NCBI RefSeq assembly: GCF_003202435.1
Contig: NZ_QJHK01000004.1
Coordinates: 298,120-362,119 of the forward strand
Origin: Flavobacterium cheongpyeongense
Lineage (GTDB): Bacteria; Bacteroidota; Bacteroidia; Flavobacteriales; Flavobacteriaceae
Length of the DNA: 64,000 nucleotides
Direction of reading: 5' to 3'
Shown here: one piece after another, positions 53,689 through 62,790 of the stretch
How positions within the stretch are numbered: position 1 is the first letter of the stretch
How the letters are laid out: the number at the start of each line of letters is the position of its first letter
Made by a program: the position numbers and the translations under genes
Notes under the pieces: generated by a model
The model's database searches: none
What the model saw: the letters and a program-made list of their open reading frames with translations, nothing else
What the model was told of the DNA's origin: nothing

Positions 53689-55305
53689 TTATTTTGCGGA
53701 CATTTTTTCAGCCATTAATAATGCGTTGTAAGCATTTACCATTTTTGCGGTTTTAGAGGATTCTGATGATGGTTTAATATCATTACTTTCTCCTAAGGCT
53801 ACTGTTGCAGGAAGCATCACTCCAGAGTCCATCAAAATCTGTTTTACCTGTTTTGCTTTTAATTTTGGATAATAAGAACGGATTAAGGTCGCAACACCGG
53901 CTGCATTTGGAGAAGCCATTGAAGTCCCTTGCAAATATTTGTATTTGTTATTGGGAACAGTTGCATAAATTTCTTCTCCCGGAGCAAAAACATCTACATT
54001 TATTTTTCCAAAATTAGAAAAATCTGCAATTACATTTTCTCCGTATCCTTTATTAATTGCTCCAATTGTGATAACGTTATCAGCGAATTCTTTGACATTA
54101 TCCTGAGAATCATTTGGGTAATTGATGTTTTCTTTTTCATCGATATTATAACCGTCATTACCAGCAGCATGTACAATTAATACATCTTTTTTCTGGGCAT
54201 ATTTTATCGCATCGTAAACCCATTGTTTATGAGGTGAAAAACTTTTTCCAAAACTTCCGTTGATTACTTTTGCCCCATTGTCTACAGCATAACGAATTGC
54301 CAAAGCAATATCTTTATCATATTCGTCTCCGTCGGGTACTGCTCTTACCGTCAAAATCTCAACGTTATTAGCAACACCGTCTCCGCCTAAATTATTACCG
54401 CGAACCTGCGCAATAATTCCGGCAACGTGTGTTCCGTGAAGTGCTTTTTCTTTATCGGGACCAAAAACTATATTGTTCCCGTATTTAGTGTTTTTGATGT
54501 CTTCTGCGTTATCCCCTAAAACTTTTCTTCCGTCAAAATCTTTATTCAGGTTATAATTTAGCTCATCATCTACGTGCTCTTTATAATCTGACAATTCAGT
54601 TTCCGGGTCAAATGTAGATCCGGCATTTGTAAAAATTTGCGCCATTACCATTTTACTTCTAGCCACTTTAGGATCAGTTGAAGTAATTGTACTCAGGTCT
54701 TCAACTTTATATGTCGTTTTATTGAGTGCCGTTTTTAAAGTATTGTGGACATCCATTAAAAAATCGACCTGTTCTTTATCTTTTAATGCTTTATTGTATT
54801 TTTCAGTATACTGTGCCAAAGCATTTTTATACTGTTCAGAACCGTCGTCGCCTTTTTTAACGATACGGGTCATTTCAAGATTTTCGTTTACTAAGTCTCC
54901 CAGAAAATTCCATCCGTGAATATCATCGATATAACCATTTTTGTCATCGTCGATTCCATTACCCGGAATTTCCTTTGGATTTGTCCAGATCATTCTCTGC
55001 AAATCTTCATGTTCGATATCAACTCCTGAATCTACAATTCCTACAATTACTTTTTTACCTGTTTTTCCCTGCAGTAATTCAGCATAAGCCTTATCTACGC
55101 TCATTCCCGGAATTGAATCTTTAATTAAATCCAGATGACTCCATCTTTTTAATTCATTTTCTGTAACTGCTGCTTTTTTTACAATGGCTGAAGGAGCGGT
55201 TATAAATTCTTTTTGAGTTGAAACTTGCGCCTGCAAAGTTGCGCTGCAGCCTGCTAAAACAAGTAATGCAAAAGCAGATAAATTGAGAGGTTTTATATTA
55301 CTCAT
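53689..55305 (-). CDS. S8 family subtilisin-like serine protease, lipoprotein
   Basis: A 538-residue lipoprotein protease. The lipobox is LAGC with acylated Cys20. The catalytic triad is complete: Asp92 in VGIVDSGVDIEHEDL, His290 in LHGTHVAGIIA, and Ser462 in QGTSMASPNAAGVATL, with oxyanion Asn383 in HAAGNDGYN. Nearly 200 residues separate Asp and His (about 40 in a plain subtilisin), due to a charged, helical insertion (about 135-270). It resembles flavobacterial S8 proteins of the periplasm or surface. No prodomain or T9SS sorting domain is obvious. Divergent from the repeat protein. Confidence 0.94.
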   Translation of the reverse strand: MSNIKPLNLSAFALLVLAGCSATLQAQVSTQKEFITAPSAIVKKAAVTENELKRWSHLDLIKDSIPGMSVDKAYAELLQGKTGKKVIVGIVDSGVDIEHEDLQRMIWTNPKEIPGNGIDDDKNGYIDDIHGWNFLGDLVNENLEMTRIVKKGDDGSEQYKNALAQYTEKYNKALKDKEQVDFLMDVHNTLKTALNKTTYKVEDLSTITSTDPKVARSKMVMAQIFTNAGSTFDPETELSDYKEHVDDELNYNLNKDFDGRKVLGDNAEDIKNTKYGNNIVFGPDKEKALHGTHVAGIIAQVRGNNLGGDGVANNVEILTVRAVPDGDEYDKDIALAIRYAVDNGAKVINGSFGKSFSPHKQWVYDAIKYAQKKDVLIVHAAGNDGYNIDEKENINYPNDSQDNVKEFADNVITIGAINKGYGENVIADFSNFGKINVDVFAPGEEIYATVPNNKYKYLQGTSMASPNAAGVATLIRSYYPKLKAKQVKQILMDSGVMLPATVALGESNDIKPSSESSKTAKMVNAYNALLMAEKMSAK

Positions 55306-55472
55306 GTACCTAATATAATGTAAAGTTAAAGATGGGACTAAATTATGCTTTTTTGTTACAAAAAACGAACCATTAACACTGTGTTATGAATTTTAAAATA
55401 AAGTGAGTATTCTAAACAAAAAATAACTTACAAATTTGTATAATTGCATCTCCAAATCTTAAAATATATTTT

Positions 55473-56780
55473 ATGAAGCCAAAACTACTTTTATTGCTAT
55501 TATTAGCAAATTTTGCAATTTATGCCCAATACACTTCTATCCCGGATGTTAACTTTGAAAACAAACTGATTGCCCTTGGTATTGATTCCGGAACTACCGA
55601 TGGTCAGGTGCTTACTAGTAATATTGATAAATTAACTTCTCTTGATGTTTCAAATAGTTCAATTACTGATTTGACGGGCATTCAGGATTTTGTGTCTTTG
55701 AAATATTTACATTGTCATTATAACAAATTGACGACATTAGATCTTTCTAAAAATACCGCTTTGATATATTTATATTGCAGATCAAACCAATTAACATCAT
55801 TAGATCTCTCTAAAAATACCGCTTTAGAAACTTTAGATTGTCATACTAACTCATTTATAACATTAGATCTTTCTAAAAACATAGCTTTGAAAGATTTAAC
55901 TTGTTCCTATAACTCGTTGACAACATTAAATGTTTCTAAAAATATTTTTTTGGAAAATTTAACTTGCGATAATAATCAATTAACAACAGTGGATTTGTCT
56001 GAAAATACTGCTTTAAAAACTTTTGTTTGTGATAACAATCAATTACCAACATTAGATCTCTCTAAAAATACCGCATTAATACAATTAACCTGCAATTCAA
56101 ATCCATTAACAGCATTAGATCTTTCTAATAACACCGCTTTGGTGTATTTACAGTGTATATACAATCCTTTGACAACATTAGATCTTTCTATGAATACCGC
56201 TTTGCAAAATTTATCCTGTTTTTCCGGATCATTGACAACATTAGATCTTTCTAAAAACACAGCTTTAAAAAGTTTAGATTGCCATTCTAACAAATTGACG
56301 ACATTAGATCTTTCTAATAACACCGCTTTGGATAGGTTACATTGTTATTCTAACCAATTAATAAGTCTTAATTTAAAAAACGGAAAAAACTCTTTGTTAA
56401 CAGATTTAAAATGTAATTCGAACCCCAATTTAAATTGTATTGACGTAGATGATGTTTCCTATTCAAACACTAACTGGCCTACATCTAAAGATATTACTGC
56501 GACTTATAGTTTAAGTTGTTCCACTTTAGGAATAAAAGAAACAGCTTTTGACAAAATAGCGGTTTACCCTAACCCTGTAAAAGGAGAATTACATATTGAC
56601 AATAGTACTCTTGAAAAAGCAAGTGTATATGATACACTGGGAAAACTAATAACAACAACTAAGTTTGCTAATGGTTTAAATAATAATACTATTAATTTGG
56701 CAGGATTACAAAACGGAATCTATTACATTTATTTAGAAAACGAAGGCGCAACTATTGTTAAGAAAATAATAGTTGACTAA
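55473..56780 (+). CDS. Secreted leucine-rich-repeat-like protein with T9SS C-terminal domain
   Basis: A 435-residue secreted protein. Signal peptide MKPKLLLLLLLANFAIYAQ. A short N-terminal domain (YTSIPDVNFENKLIALGID) is followed by an LRR-like solenoid of about ten 21-residue repeats (about 86-295) with consensus LTTLDLSKNTAL and C-x2-N positions, then a type A sorting domain (about 360-435, KIAVYPNPVKGELHID to IVKKIIVD) for type IX secretion. The Asn/Thr-rich regular repeats suggest adhesion or ligand binding. Monocistronic; terminator follows. Confidence 0.92.
   Translation: MKPKLLLLLLLANFAIYAQYTSIPDVNFENKLIALGIDSGTTDGQVLTSNIDKLTSLDVSNSSITDLTGIQDFVSLKYLHCHYNKLTTLDLSKNTALIYLYCRSNQLTSLDLSKNTALETLDCHTNSFITLDLSKNIALKDLTCSYNSLTTLNVSKNIFLENLTCDNNQLTTVDLSENTALKTFVCDNNQLPTLDLSKNTALIQLTCNSNPLTALDLSNNTALVYLQCIYNPLTTLDLSMNTALQNLSCFSGSLTTLDLSKNTALKSLDCHSNKLTTLDLSNNTALDRLHCYSNQLISLNLKNGKNSLLTDLKCNSNPNLNCIDVDDVSYSNTNWPTSKDITATYSLSCSTLGIKETAFDKIAVYPNPVKGELHIDNSTLEKASVYDTLGKLITTTKFANGLNNNTINLAGLQNGIYYIYLENEGATIVKKIIVD
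55728..56357 (+). repeat. 63-nt coding tandem repeats of the LRR-like protein
   Basis: About ten in-frame 63-nt units, with ACATTAGATCTTTCTAA as the most conserved DNA core. High DNA-level identity between some units suggests recent expansion or gene conversion. Confidence 0.8.
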
Positions 56781-56795
56781 AAAGAAAATTATTAC

Positions 56796-56847
56796 AAAAA
56801 GCTAAAACCATATTTTCAGTTGTTTGAAAATATGGTTTTAGCTTTTT
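56796..56847. terminator. Bidirectional terminator
   Basis: Perfect 23-bp stem (56796-56818 with 56825-56847) with a 6-nt loop between convergent genes. Confidence 0.9.
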
Positions 56848-56851
56848 GTTC

Positions 56852-57709
56852 TTATAAGATCTCTTCGCAAGTAAATACTTCTTTTAGCCGAACGCCTTTT
56901 TCGGTGTGTTCAACTGTTATAATCTGGTTATGTGCATCGTGTTCCAGAAATAAATAATGATTCTGATCTGCGGCTGCATTCAAAAATTTTGCTTTCTCCG
57001 GCATTGTCAATAAAGGACGTGTATCATATCCCATAACATAAGGCAACGGAATATGTCCGGCAGTTGCCAATAAATCAGCGCAAAAAACTATTGTTTTATC
57101 TTTATACTGAATATGTGGGATCATTTGCTTTTCGGTATGGCCATCAGCATAAAAAATACCGAATCCCAATTCTTCCGAAAAATCAAAATTACTATTTGGT
57201 CTTTCAATAAAATAAAGCTGACCACTTTCCTGCATGGGTAAAATATTCTCTGATAAAAAAGAAGCTTTTTCACGGGCATTTGGCTTTGTTGCCCACTCCC
57301 AATGATCTTCGTTACTCCAGTATTTAGCGTTTTTGAATGCGGGTTCATATCCGGTTTTAGCGGCATTCCATTGCACACTTCCGCCACAATGGTCAAAATG
57401 CAGATGAGTCATAAAAACATCTGTAATATCATCCCGGTGAAAACCATATTTGGCCAATGATTTATCTATAGAATGTGAACCCCATAACGAATAATAGCCA
57501 AAAAATTTCTCAGATTGTTTGTTTCCCATCCCGGTATCTATCAAAATAAGGCGATTGCCATCTTCGATAAGGAGACAACGAGCAGCAATATCAATTAAAT
57601 TATTCCCATCGGCAGGATTGGTTTTATTCCAGATTGTTTTGGGTACAACTCCAAACATGGCACCTCCGTCTAATTTAAAATTTCCCGATTCTATTGGATA
57701 AAGTTTCAT
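56852..57709 (-). CDS. MBL-fold metallohydrolase
   Basis: A 285-residue metallo-beta-lactamase-fold hydrolase with the metal motif HLHFDH (His102, His104, Asp106, His107), further ligands around YADGHTEKQ and FCADLLA, and LEHDAH near the C-terminus. No signal peptide, so cytosolic. It resembles the YtnP/AHL-lactonase-like group by layout, but the substrate is uncertain. Start ATG 57709. Confidence 0.88.
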   Translation of the reverse strand: MKLYPIESGNFKLDGGAMFGVVPKTIWNKTNPADGNNLIDIAARCLLIEDGNRLILIDTGMGNKQSEKFFGYYSLWGSHSIDKSLAKYGFHRDDITDVFMTHLHFDHCGGSVQWNAAKTGYEPAFKNAKYWSNEDHWEWATKPNAREKASFLSENILPMQESGQLYFIERPNSNFDFSEELGFGIFYADGHTEKQMIPHIQYKDKTIVFCADLLATAGHIPLPYVMGYDTRPLLTMPEKAKFLNAAADQNHYLFLEHDAHNQIITVEHTEKGVRLKEVFTCEEIL

Positions 57710-57910
57710 GAATTTGAATTTCTAATATTAAACAAAGCTAGGAAATTCAATTTTTGCATTCCTAAAATTCAATTTAAAGTTGTCAAAAATTTGATGTATA
57801 AAAGATGTGGTTCTCACTATTCCTTTATTTAGTAAACAGTTGACAAGTATTTTAATAAGACTAAAATAAGTAGCGATAGGCATCATGCATCAAAATAAGT
57901 TATATCTATT
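57710..57910. other. Gene-free divergent spacer upstream of suf
   Basis: Left part of a 361-nt stretch between the MBL gene and sufA. No coding frame is seen. The right part contains the palindrome and promoter of suf, listed separately. Confidence 0.5.
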
Positions 57911-57935
57911 TTCACATTTGTTATAATAATGTGAA
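57911..57935. promoter_or_regulatory. Palindrome upstream of the suf promoter
   Basis: TTCACATT (57911-57918) and AATGTGAA (57928-57935) are exact inverted repeats with a 9-nt spacer, just upstream of the expected -33 region. An operator for an Fe-S or redox regulator is plausible; not identified. Confidence 0.5.
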
Positions 57936-57962
57936 CCATTATGGAAAAAGGTTTTTAAGTCG

Positions 57963-57970
57963 TATCTTTG
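57963..57970 (+). promoter_or_regulatory. -7 promoter box of the suf operon
   Basis: TATCTTTG, perfect TAnnTTTG, about 100 nt upstream of sufA. The -33 TTG is poor, which fits activator dependence. Confidence 0.55.
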
Positions 57971-58070
57971 CAGATAATTTAATTTCAGCATTGAAATCCA
58001 GCGATTTATAAAATAAAGTATTTATATTGAATTCTGATTAAAATACGAAATAAAACAAAAACGATAAACA

Positions 58071-58400
58071 ATGATAAAAGTTTCTGATACAGCCAAAAAG
58101 AAAATCATCGATTTGATGAATGATGATGGTTTTGATGCCGCACATGACTACGTACGTGTAGGTGTGAAAAGTGGCGGATGCTCTGGTTTGTCATACGATT
58201 TAAAATTTGACAAAACCAAAGGCGAAGACGATAAAATATTTGTAGACAACGACATAACCATTGCAGTGGAAAAAAAATCATTTCTTTATCTGGCCGGGAC
58301 AATCTTAGAGTTTTCCGGAGGATTAAACGGAAAGGGATTTGTTTTTAATAATCCAAATGCAAGCAGAACTTGTGGTTGTGGGGAATCATTCTCTCTTTAA
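58071..58400 (+). CDS. sufA: A-type iron-sulfur carrier/scaffold protein
   Basis: HesB/IscA/SufA family Fe-S carrier, 109 residues. The three conserved cysteines are present: Cys37 in SGGCSGLSYDL, and Cys101 and Cys103 in RTCGCGESF. It delivers clusters assembled by SufBCD to target apoproteins, which here include complex I subunits. First gene of suf. Confidence 0.95.
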   Translation: MIKVSDTAKKKIIDLMNDDGFDAAHDYVRVGVKSGGCSGLSYDLKFDKTKGEDDKIFVDNDITIAVEKKSFLYLAGTILEFSGGLNGKGFVFNNPNASRTCGCGESFSL

Positions 58401-58497
58401 TAATTAAATGATTGAAAAGGCTGAAGTGTTTGAAAGATTACGAAAGTGTTTTTTTAATTCTAAATCCTTCAGTTTTTAACTCTTTCAATAAAAAAAA

Positions 58498-59946
58498 ATG
58501 TCAAAATACACCGAAGACGATTTAAAAATCGAACTTGAAACCAAAGAATATGAATATGGATTTTATACCAATATAGAATCTGAAACATTTCCTATTGGTT
58601 TAAACGAAGAAATTGTAAGAGCTATTTCTCTTAAAAAAGAAGAACCGGAATGGATGACTGAATGGCGCATAGATGCTTTTCGTGCGTGGAAAGAAATGAT
58701 CGAGCCGGAATGGGCAAATGTACGCTATGAAAAACCTGATTTCCAGGCCATTTCTTACTACTCCGCCCCGAAACAAGTAGATCCAAACAAAACTTTGGAC
58801 GACGTAGATCCTGAACTTTTAGAGATGTACAAAAAGCTAGGAATTTCTGTAGATGAACAAAAAATGATGAACAATGTTGCCATGGATATTGTGGTCGATT
58901 CTGTTTCTGTGGCTACTACTTTCAAGAAAACATTAGGAGAAAAAGGAATTATTTTCTGCCCTATTTCTGAAGCTATCAAAGAACATCCTGAATTAGTTAA
59001 AAAATATTTAGGAACCGTAGTACCTCAAAAAGACAACTTCTACGCAGCATTAAACTCAGCGGTTTTCTCTGACGGAAGTTTCTGTTACATACCAAAAGGT
59101 GTTCGCTGCCCAATGGAACTTTCAACATATTTCAGAATCAATCAGGCAGGAACTGGACAATTTGAAAGAACACTAGTCATTGCCGATGAAGGAAGTTACG
59201 TTTCATACCTTGAAGGCTGTACTGCACCAAGTCGAGACGAAAATCAATTGCACGCTGCTGTTGTTGAATTAATCGCTTTGGATGATGCAGAAATTAAATA
59301 TTCTACCGTTCAAAACTGGTTTCCTGGAAACAAAGAAGGAAAAGGTGGCGTTTACAACTTCGTAACCAAAAGAGGTTTATGCGAAACAAACGCTAAAATA
59401 TCCTGGACACAAGTAGAAACAGGCTCTGCTGTAACCTGGAAATATCCTTCTTGTGTATTAAAAGGAGACAATTCCGTAGGAGAATTTTATTCAATTGCCG
59501 TTACCAATAATTACCAACAAGCTGATACCGGAACAAAAATGATCCATTTAGGTAAAAATACGAAATCGACTATTATATCTAAAGGTATTTCGGCTGGTAA
59601 ATCACAAAACAGTTACCGTGGATTAGTACAAATTAGCCCTAGAGCTGAGAATGCAAGAAACTTTTCGCAATGTGATTCCCTTTTAATGGGAAATAATTGT
59701 GGCGCGCATACTTTCCCTTATATCGAAAGTAAAAATCCATCAGCTAAAATAGAACACGAAGCCACTACAAGTAAAATTGGAGAAGACCAGGTTTTTTATT
59801 GCAACCAAAGAGGTATTCCGACTGAAAAAGCGATTGCCTTAATTGTAAACGGTTTCAGTAAAGATGTATTGAATAAACTGCCAATGGAATTTGCTGTTGA
59901 AGCTCAAAAATTATTAGAGATTTCTTTAGAAGGATCTGTGGGTTAA
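58498..59946 (+). CDS. sufB: Fe-S cluster assembly protein SufB
   Basis: Scaffold core of the SufBCD complex, 482 residues, normal length. N-terminal helical region, then a right-handed beta-helix (with [19 protein letters not shown] and [20 protein letters not shown], where the Cys residues near the complex interface lie), and the C-terminal [38 protein letters not shown]. Followed by a heptad-bearing spacer before sufC. Confidence 0.98.
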   Translation: MSKYTEDDLKIELETKEYEYGFYTNIESETFPIGLNEEIVRAISLKKEEPEWMTEWRIDAFRAWKEMIEPEWANVRYEKPDFQAISYYSAPKQVDPNKTLDDVDPELLEMYKKLGISVDEQKMMNNVAMDIVVDSVSVATTFKKTLGEKGIIFCPISEAIKEHPELVKKYLGTVVPQKDNFYAALNSAVFSDGSFCYIPKGVRCPMELSTYFRINQAGTGQFERTLVIADEGSYVSYLEGCTAPSRDENQLHAAVVELIALDDAEIKYSTVQNWFPGNKEGKGGVYNFVTKRGLCETNAKISWTQVETGSAVTWKYPSCVLKGDNSVGEFYSIAVTNNYQQADTGTKMIHLGKNTKSTIISKGISAGKSQNSYRGLVQISPRAENARNFSQCDSLLMGNNCGAHTFPYIESKNPSAKIEHEATTSKIGEDQVFYCNQRGIPTEKAIALIVNGFSKDVLNKLPMEFAVEAQKLLEISLEGSVG

Positions 59947-60047
59947 AAAGAGTTTCAAAAGAAACTTAAAACCTAAATTGAAAATAAATAATATCATATT
60001 TAAATACGAAAGACTTTAAAGTAGAAATGTTCAGCAAATCTGGAGAA

Positions 60048-60068
60048 TTTTAAACTTTAAACTTTAAA
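60048..60068. repeat. Heptad repeat in the sufB-sufC spacer
   Basis: TTTTAAA, CTTTAAA, CTTTAAA directly upstream of sufC, in 7-nt register, related to the CYTKAAA family. Confidence 0.55.
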
Positions 60069-60078
60069 CAAAAATAAC

Positions 60079-60825
60079 ATGTTAAGTATAAAAAACCTTC
60101 ACGCCTCAATTGGTGATAAAGAAATCCTAAAAGGAATTAATATAGAAGTTAAAGCTGGCGAAGTACACGCTATCATGGGACCAAACGGTTCCGGAAAAAG
60201 TACACTTTCTGCAGTTATCGCAGGAAACGAAAACTATGAAGTTACAGACGGAGAAGTTTTCCTTGACGGTGAAGATCTTGCTGATTTAGCTCCTGAAGAA
60301 AGAGCACATAAAGGCGTTTTCCTTTCGTTTCAATACCCTGTAGAAATTCCAGGAGTTAGCGTAACAAACTTCATGAAAACTGCCATCAACGAATCTCGCA
60401 AAGCAAACGGTCAGGAAGAAATGCCGGCTAATGAAATGCTAAAAGTAATTCGTGAGAAATCTGAATTGCTGGAAATAGACCGTAAATTTTTATCTCGTTC
60501 TTTAAACGAAGGTTTTTCCGGAGGAGAGAAAAAAAGAAATGAAATTTTTCAAATGGCAATGTTAGAACCAAAATTAGCTATTCTTGACGAAACCGATTCT
60601 GGACTTGATATCGATGCTTTAAGAATTGTGGCTAACGGAGTTAACAAATTGAAAAGCGAAAAAAATGCAATTATCGTTATCACACACTACCAACGTTTGT
60701 TAGATTATATCGTCCCGGATTTCGTTCACGTTCTTTACAACGGAAGAATCGTAAAATCAGGAGGAAAAGAACTGGCTTACGAACTAGAAGAAAAAGGATA
60801 CGACTGGATTAAAGCGGAGAATTAA
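60079..60825 (+). CDS. sufC: Fe-S cluster assembly ATPase SufC
   Basis: ABC-type ATPase of SufBCD, 248 residues, soluble. Walker [10 protein letters not shown], signature-like [10 protein letters not shown], Walker [12 protein letters not shown] and switch His in [10 protein letters not shown] are all present. Normally adjacent to sufD; here a four-helix-bundle gene intervenes. Confidence 0.98.
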   Translation: MLSIKNLHASIGDKEILKGINIEVKAGEVHAIMGPNGSGKSTLSAVIAGNENYEVTDGEVFLDGEDLADLAPEERAHKGVFLSFQYPVEIPGVSVTNFMKTAINESRKANGQEEMPANEMLKVIREKSELLEIDRKFLSRSLNEGFSGGEKKRNEIFQMAMLEPKLAILDETDSGLDIDALRIVANGVNKLKSEKNAIIVITHYQRLLDYIVPDFVHVLYNGRIVKSGGKELAYELEEKGYDWIKAEN

Positions 60826-60832
60826 ATTTTTG

Positions 60833-60862
60833 TTTCAGGTTTAATGTTTTTTTAGTTTCAAG
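60833..60862. repeat. Inverse-oriented heptads upstream of the four-helix-bundle gene
   Basis: TTTCAGG, TTTAATG, (9 nt), TTTCAAG: reverse complements of the CCTGAAA and CTTGAAA units found downstream of the same gene. Confidence 0.5.
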
Positions 60863-60911
60863 TTAAAGTACATTTTGTAAGTTTAAGCTTAAATTAATTA
60901 AAACAGAAATT

Positions 60912-61301
60912 ATGGCAACAATTAATAGATTTGAGGATTTAGAAATTTGGAAAGAAGCAAGACGATTATCAAAAGAGATTCATCTTATTGCTGTTCAAAC
61001 AGAGTTAAGATCAGATCTGAGATTTAAAAATCAAATAAAAAATTCTTCTGGCTCTGTAATGGATAATATTGCTGAAGGTTTTGAAAGAGATGGAAATTTA
61101 GAGTTTAGACAATTTTTATCTATCGCAAAAGGTTCCGCCGGAGAAACAAGATCTCAGCTTTATAGAGTTTTTGATTTTGAATATATTTCAGAACAAAAAT
61201 TCGAAATTTTAAAAACAGATTATGAAAATTTAAGTGGTAAAATAAAAAACTTTATCACTTATCTCAATAAAAAAGATTTCAAAGGAAATAAGTTCCAGTA
61301 G
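60912..61301 (+). CDS. Four-helix-bundle protein (Avd / 23S rRNA intervening-sequence family) in suf operon
   Basis: A 129-residue all-helical protein of the S23/IVS family, which includes the proteins encoded in 23S rRNA intervening sequences and the Avd protein of diversity-generating retroelements. Conserved FEDLEIWKEARRLSKEI, the SSGSVMDNIAEGFER turn, FRQFLSIAKGSAGETRSQL and the final helix are all visible. No reverse transcriptase or rRNA is nearby, so its role here is unknown. It sits between sufC and sufD on the same strand, flanked by inverted heptad arrays, and its 3' end lies in a 60-nt tandem duplication, both signs of insertion. Confidence 0.88.
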   Translation: MATINRFEDLEIWKEARRLSKEIHLIAVQTELRSDLRFKNQIKNSSGSVMDNIAEGFERDGNLEFRQFLSIAKGSAGETRSQLYRVFDFEYISEQKFEILKTDYENLSGKIKNFITYLNKKDFKGNKFQ

Positions 61302-61388
61302 TCAAAACCTGAAGCTTTAAACCTGAAACAAAATGGATTTCAAAGGCATTAAGTTACAATGGTCAACTTGAAACTTTAAACCTGAAAC
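61275..61388 (+). repeat. Tandem duplication at the 3' end of the four-helix-bundle gene
   Basis: Unit A (61275-61329) encodes the last residues DFKGNKFQ plus the heptads CCTGAAG, CTTTAAA, CCTGAAA. Unit B (61336-61388) repeats both parts with changes (it would encode DFKGIKLQ) and has heptads CTTGAAA, CTTTAAA, CCTGAAA. Period about 60 nt. Confidence 0.75.
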
Positions 61389-61408
61389 CCGAAGGAAACA
61401 AAAAGAAA

Positions 61409-62725
61409 ATGGATTTAAAAGAAAAATTAGTATCGTCTTTTATGGCCTTTGAAGAGCGTGTCGATGTGCATTCAGAATTGCATGACATACGTACAAATGC
61501 TATAAAAAACTTCGAAAATAAAGGTTTTCCAACCAAAAAAGAAGAAGCCTGGAAATATACATCGTTAAACGCCATCCTAAAAAATGACTTTACGGTTTTT
61601 CCAAAAAAAGAAAATGCAATTGAATTTAATCAGGTAAAAAAATACTTTTTACACGAAATTGATACTTATAAATTAGTATTTATTGACGGTGTTTTTAGTT
61701 CGCATTTATCTTCTACAACACACGACGGAATAGATGTTTGTCTGATGTCATCAGCATTGACAAAACCTAAATATAAAATGGTTATTGACACCTATTTTAA
61801 TCAGATTGCAAGCAAAGACGACAGTTTGACTTCGTTGAATACTGCTTTTGCCATTGAAGGTGCGTTTATTAATATACCAAAGAAAAAAGTTGCGGATAAG
61901 CCAATTGAGATTATGCATTTCTCTACAGGAAACGAAACCGCTTTAATGGTTCAGCCAAGAAACCTGATTATTGTGGGTGAAAATTCACACGTACAAATCA
62001 TTGAGCGCCACCAGAGTTTGAATGAAAATCCGGTTTTAACCAATTCGGTTACAGAAATATTTGCTCAAAAACGTGCAATTATTGACTATTATAAAATTCA
62101 GAATGATAATAGTGAAGCTAATTTAGTAGACAATACATATGTTTCACAACAACAGGAAAGTCATGCCTATGTACATACATTTTCGTTTGGGGGAAATATT
62201 ACACGTAACAACTTAAATTTTTATCACTTTGGTGAGAGATTAACCAGTACGCTAAACGGAATTTCAATACTAAACGACAAACAACACGTTGACCATTATA
62301 CTTTGGTAAATCATGCGCAGCCAAACTGCGAAAGTTTTCAGGATTATAAAGGAATTTTCTCTGATCGTTCTACAGGAGTTTTCAATGGAAAAATTTTAGT
62401 TAACAAAGTAGCTCAAAAAACGAATGCTTTCCAAAAAAGCAATAACATTTTATTGAGTGACAAAGCTACAATCAATGCAAAGCCACAATTAGAAATTTTT
62501 GCAGACGATGTAAAATGTTCTCATGGATGTACGATTGGACAGCTTGATGAAACCGCAATGTTCTACATGCAGTCTCGTGGAATACCAAAAAAAGAAGCAA
62601 AGGCTTTATTGATGTACGCATTTTCAAATGCCGTGATCGAAAGCATCAAAATACCGGAATTGAAACAACGTATCACTAAAATCATTGCCTCAAAATTAGG
62701 TGTTAATTTAGGATTTGATTTGTAG
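61409..62725 (+). CDS. sufD: Fe-S cluster assembly protein SufD
   Basis: Partner of SufB in the assembly complex, 438 residues. The N-terminal helical part (FENKGFPTKKEEAWKYTSLN) and the beta-helix ending in ADDVKCSHGCTIGQLDETAMFYMQSRGIPKKEAK (two adjacent motifs) are characteristic; the conserved His/Cys at the C-terminus are present. Last suf gene in the window; a terminator and an opposite-strand gene follow, so no sufS or sufE is adjacent. Confidence 0.97.
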   Translation: MDLKEKLVSSFMAFEERVDVHSELHDIRTNAIKNFENKGFPTKKEEAWKYTSLNAILKNDFTVFPKKENAIEFNQVKKYFLHEIDTYKLVFIDGVFSSHLSSTTHDGIDVCLMSSALTKPKYKMVIDTYFNQIASKDDSLTSLNTAFAIEGAFINIPKKKVADKPIEIMHFSTGNETALMVQPRNLIIVGENSHVQIIERHQSLNENPVLTNSVTEIFAQKRAIIDYYKIQNDNSEANLVDNTYVSQQQESHAYVHTFSFGGNITRNNLNFYHFGERLTSTLNGISILNDKQHVDHYTLVNHAQPNCESFQDYKGIFSDRSTGVFNGKILVNKVAQKTNAFQKSNNILLSDKATINAKPQLEIFADDVKCSHGCTIGQLDETAMFYMQSRGIPKKEAKALLMYAFSNAVIESIKIPELKQRITKIIASKLGVNLGFDL

Positions 62726-62743
62726 CTATTTTATTCCAAATGT

Positions 62744-62782
62744 AAAACCCGGCAACATATTAAATACGTTGCCGGGTTTTTT
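62744..62782. terminator. Bidirectional terminator after sufD
   Basis: AAAACCCGGCAAC and GTTGCCGGGTTTTTT form a 12-13-bp G+C-rich stem with an 11-nt loop. Confidence 0.88.
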
Positions 62783-62790
62783 ATGCTTTA

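Noticed and set aside
55728..56357. Regular repeats resembling a CRISPR array
   Set aside because: The repeats are in frame, encode an LRR-like solenoid and have no unique spacers.
61275..61388. Two-copy direct repeat considered as attachment sites or CRISPR
   Set aside because: Adjacent copies with no DNA between them and shared coding 3' end indicate tandem duplication.
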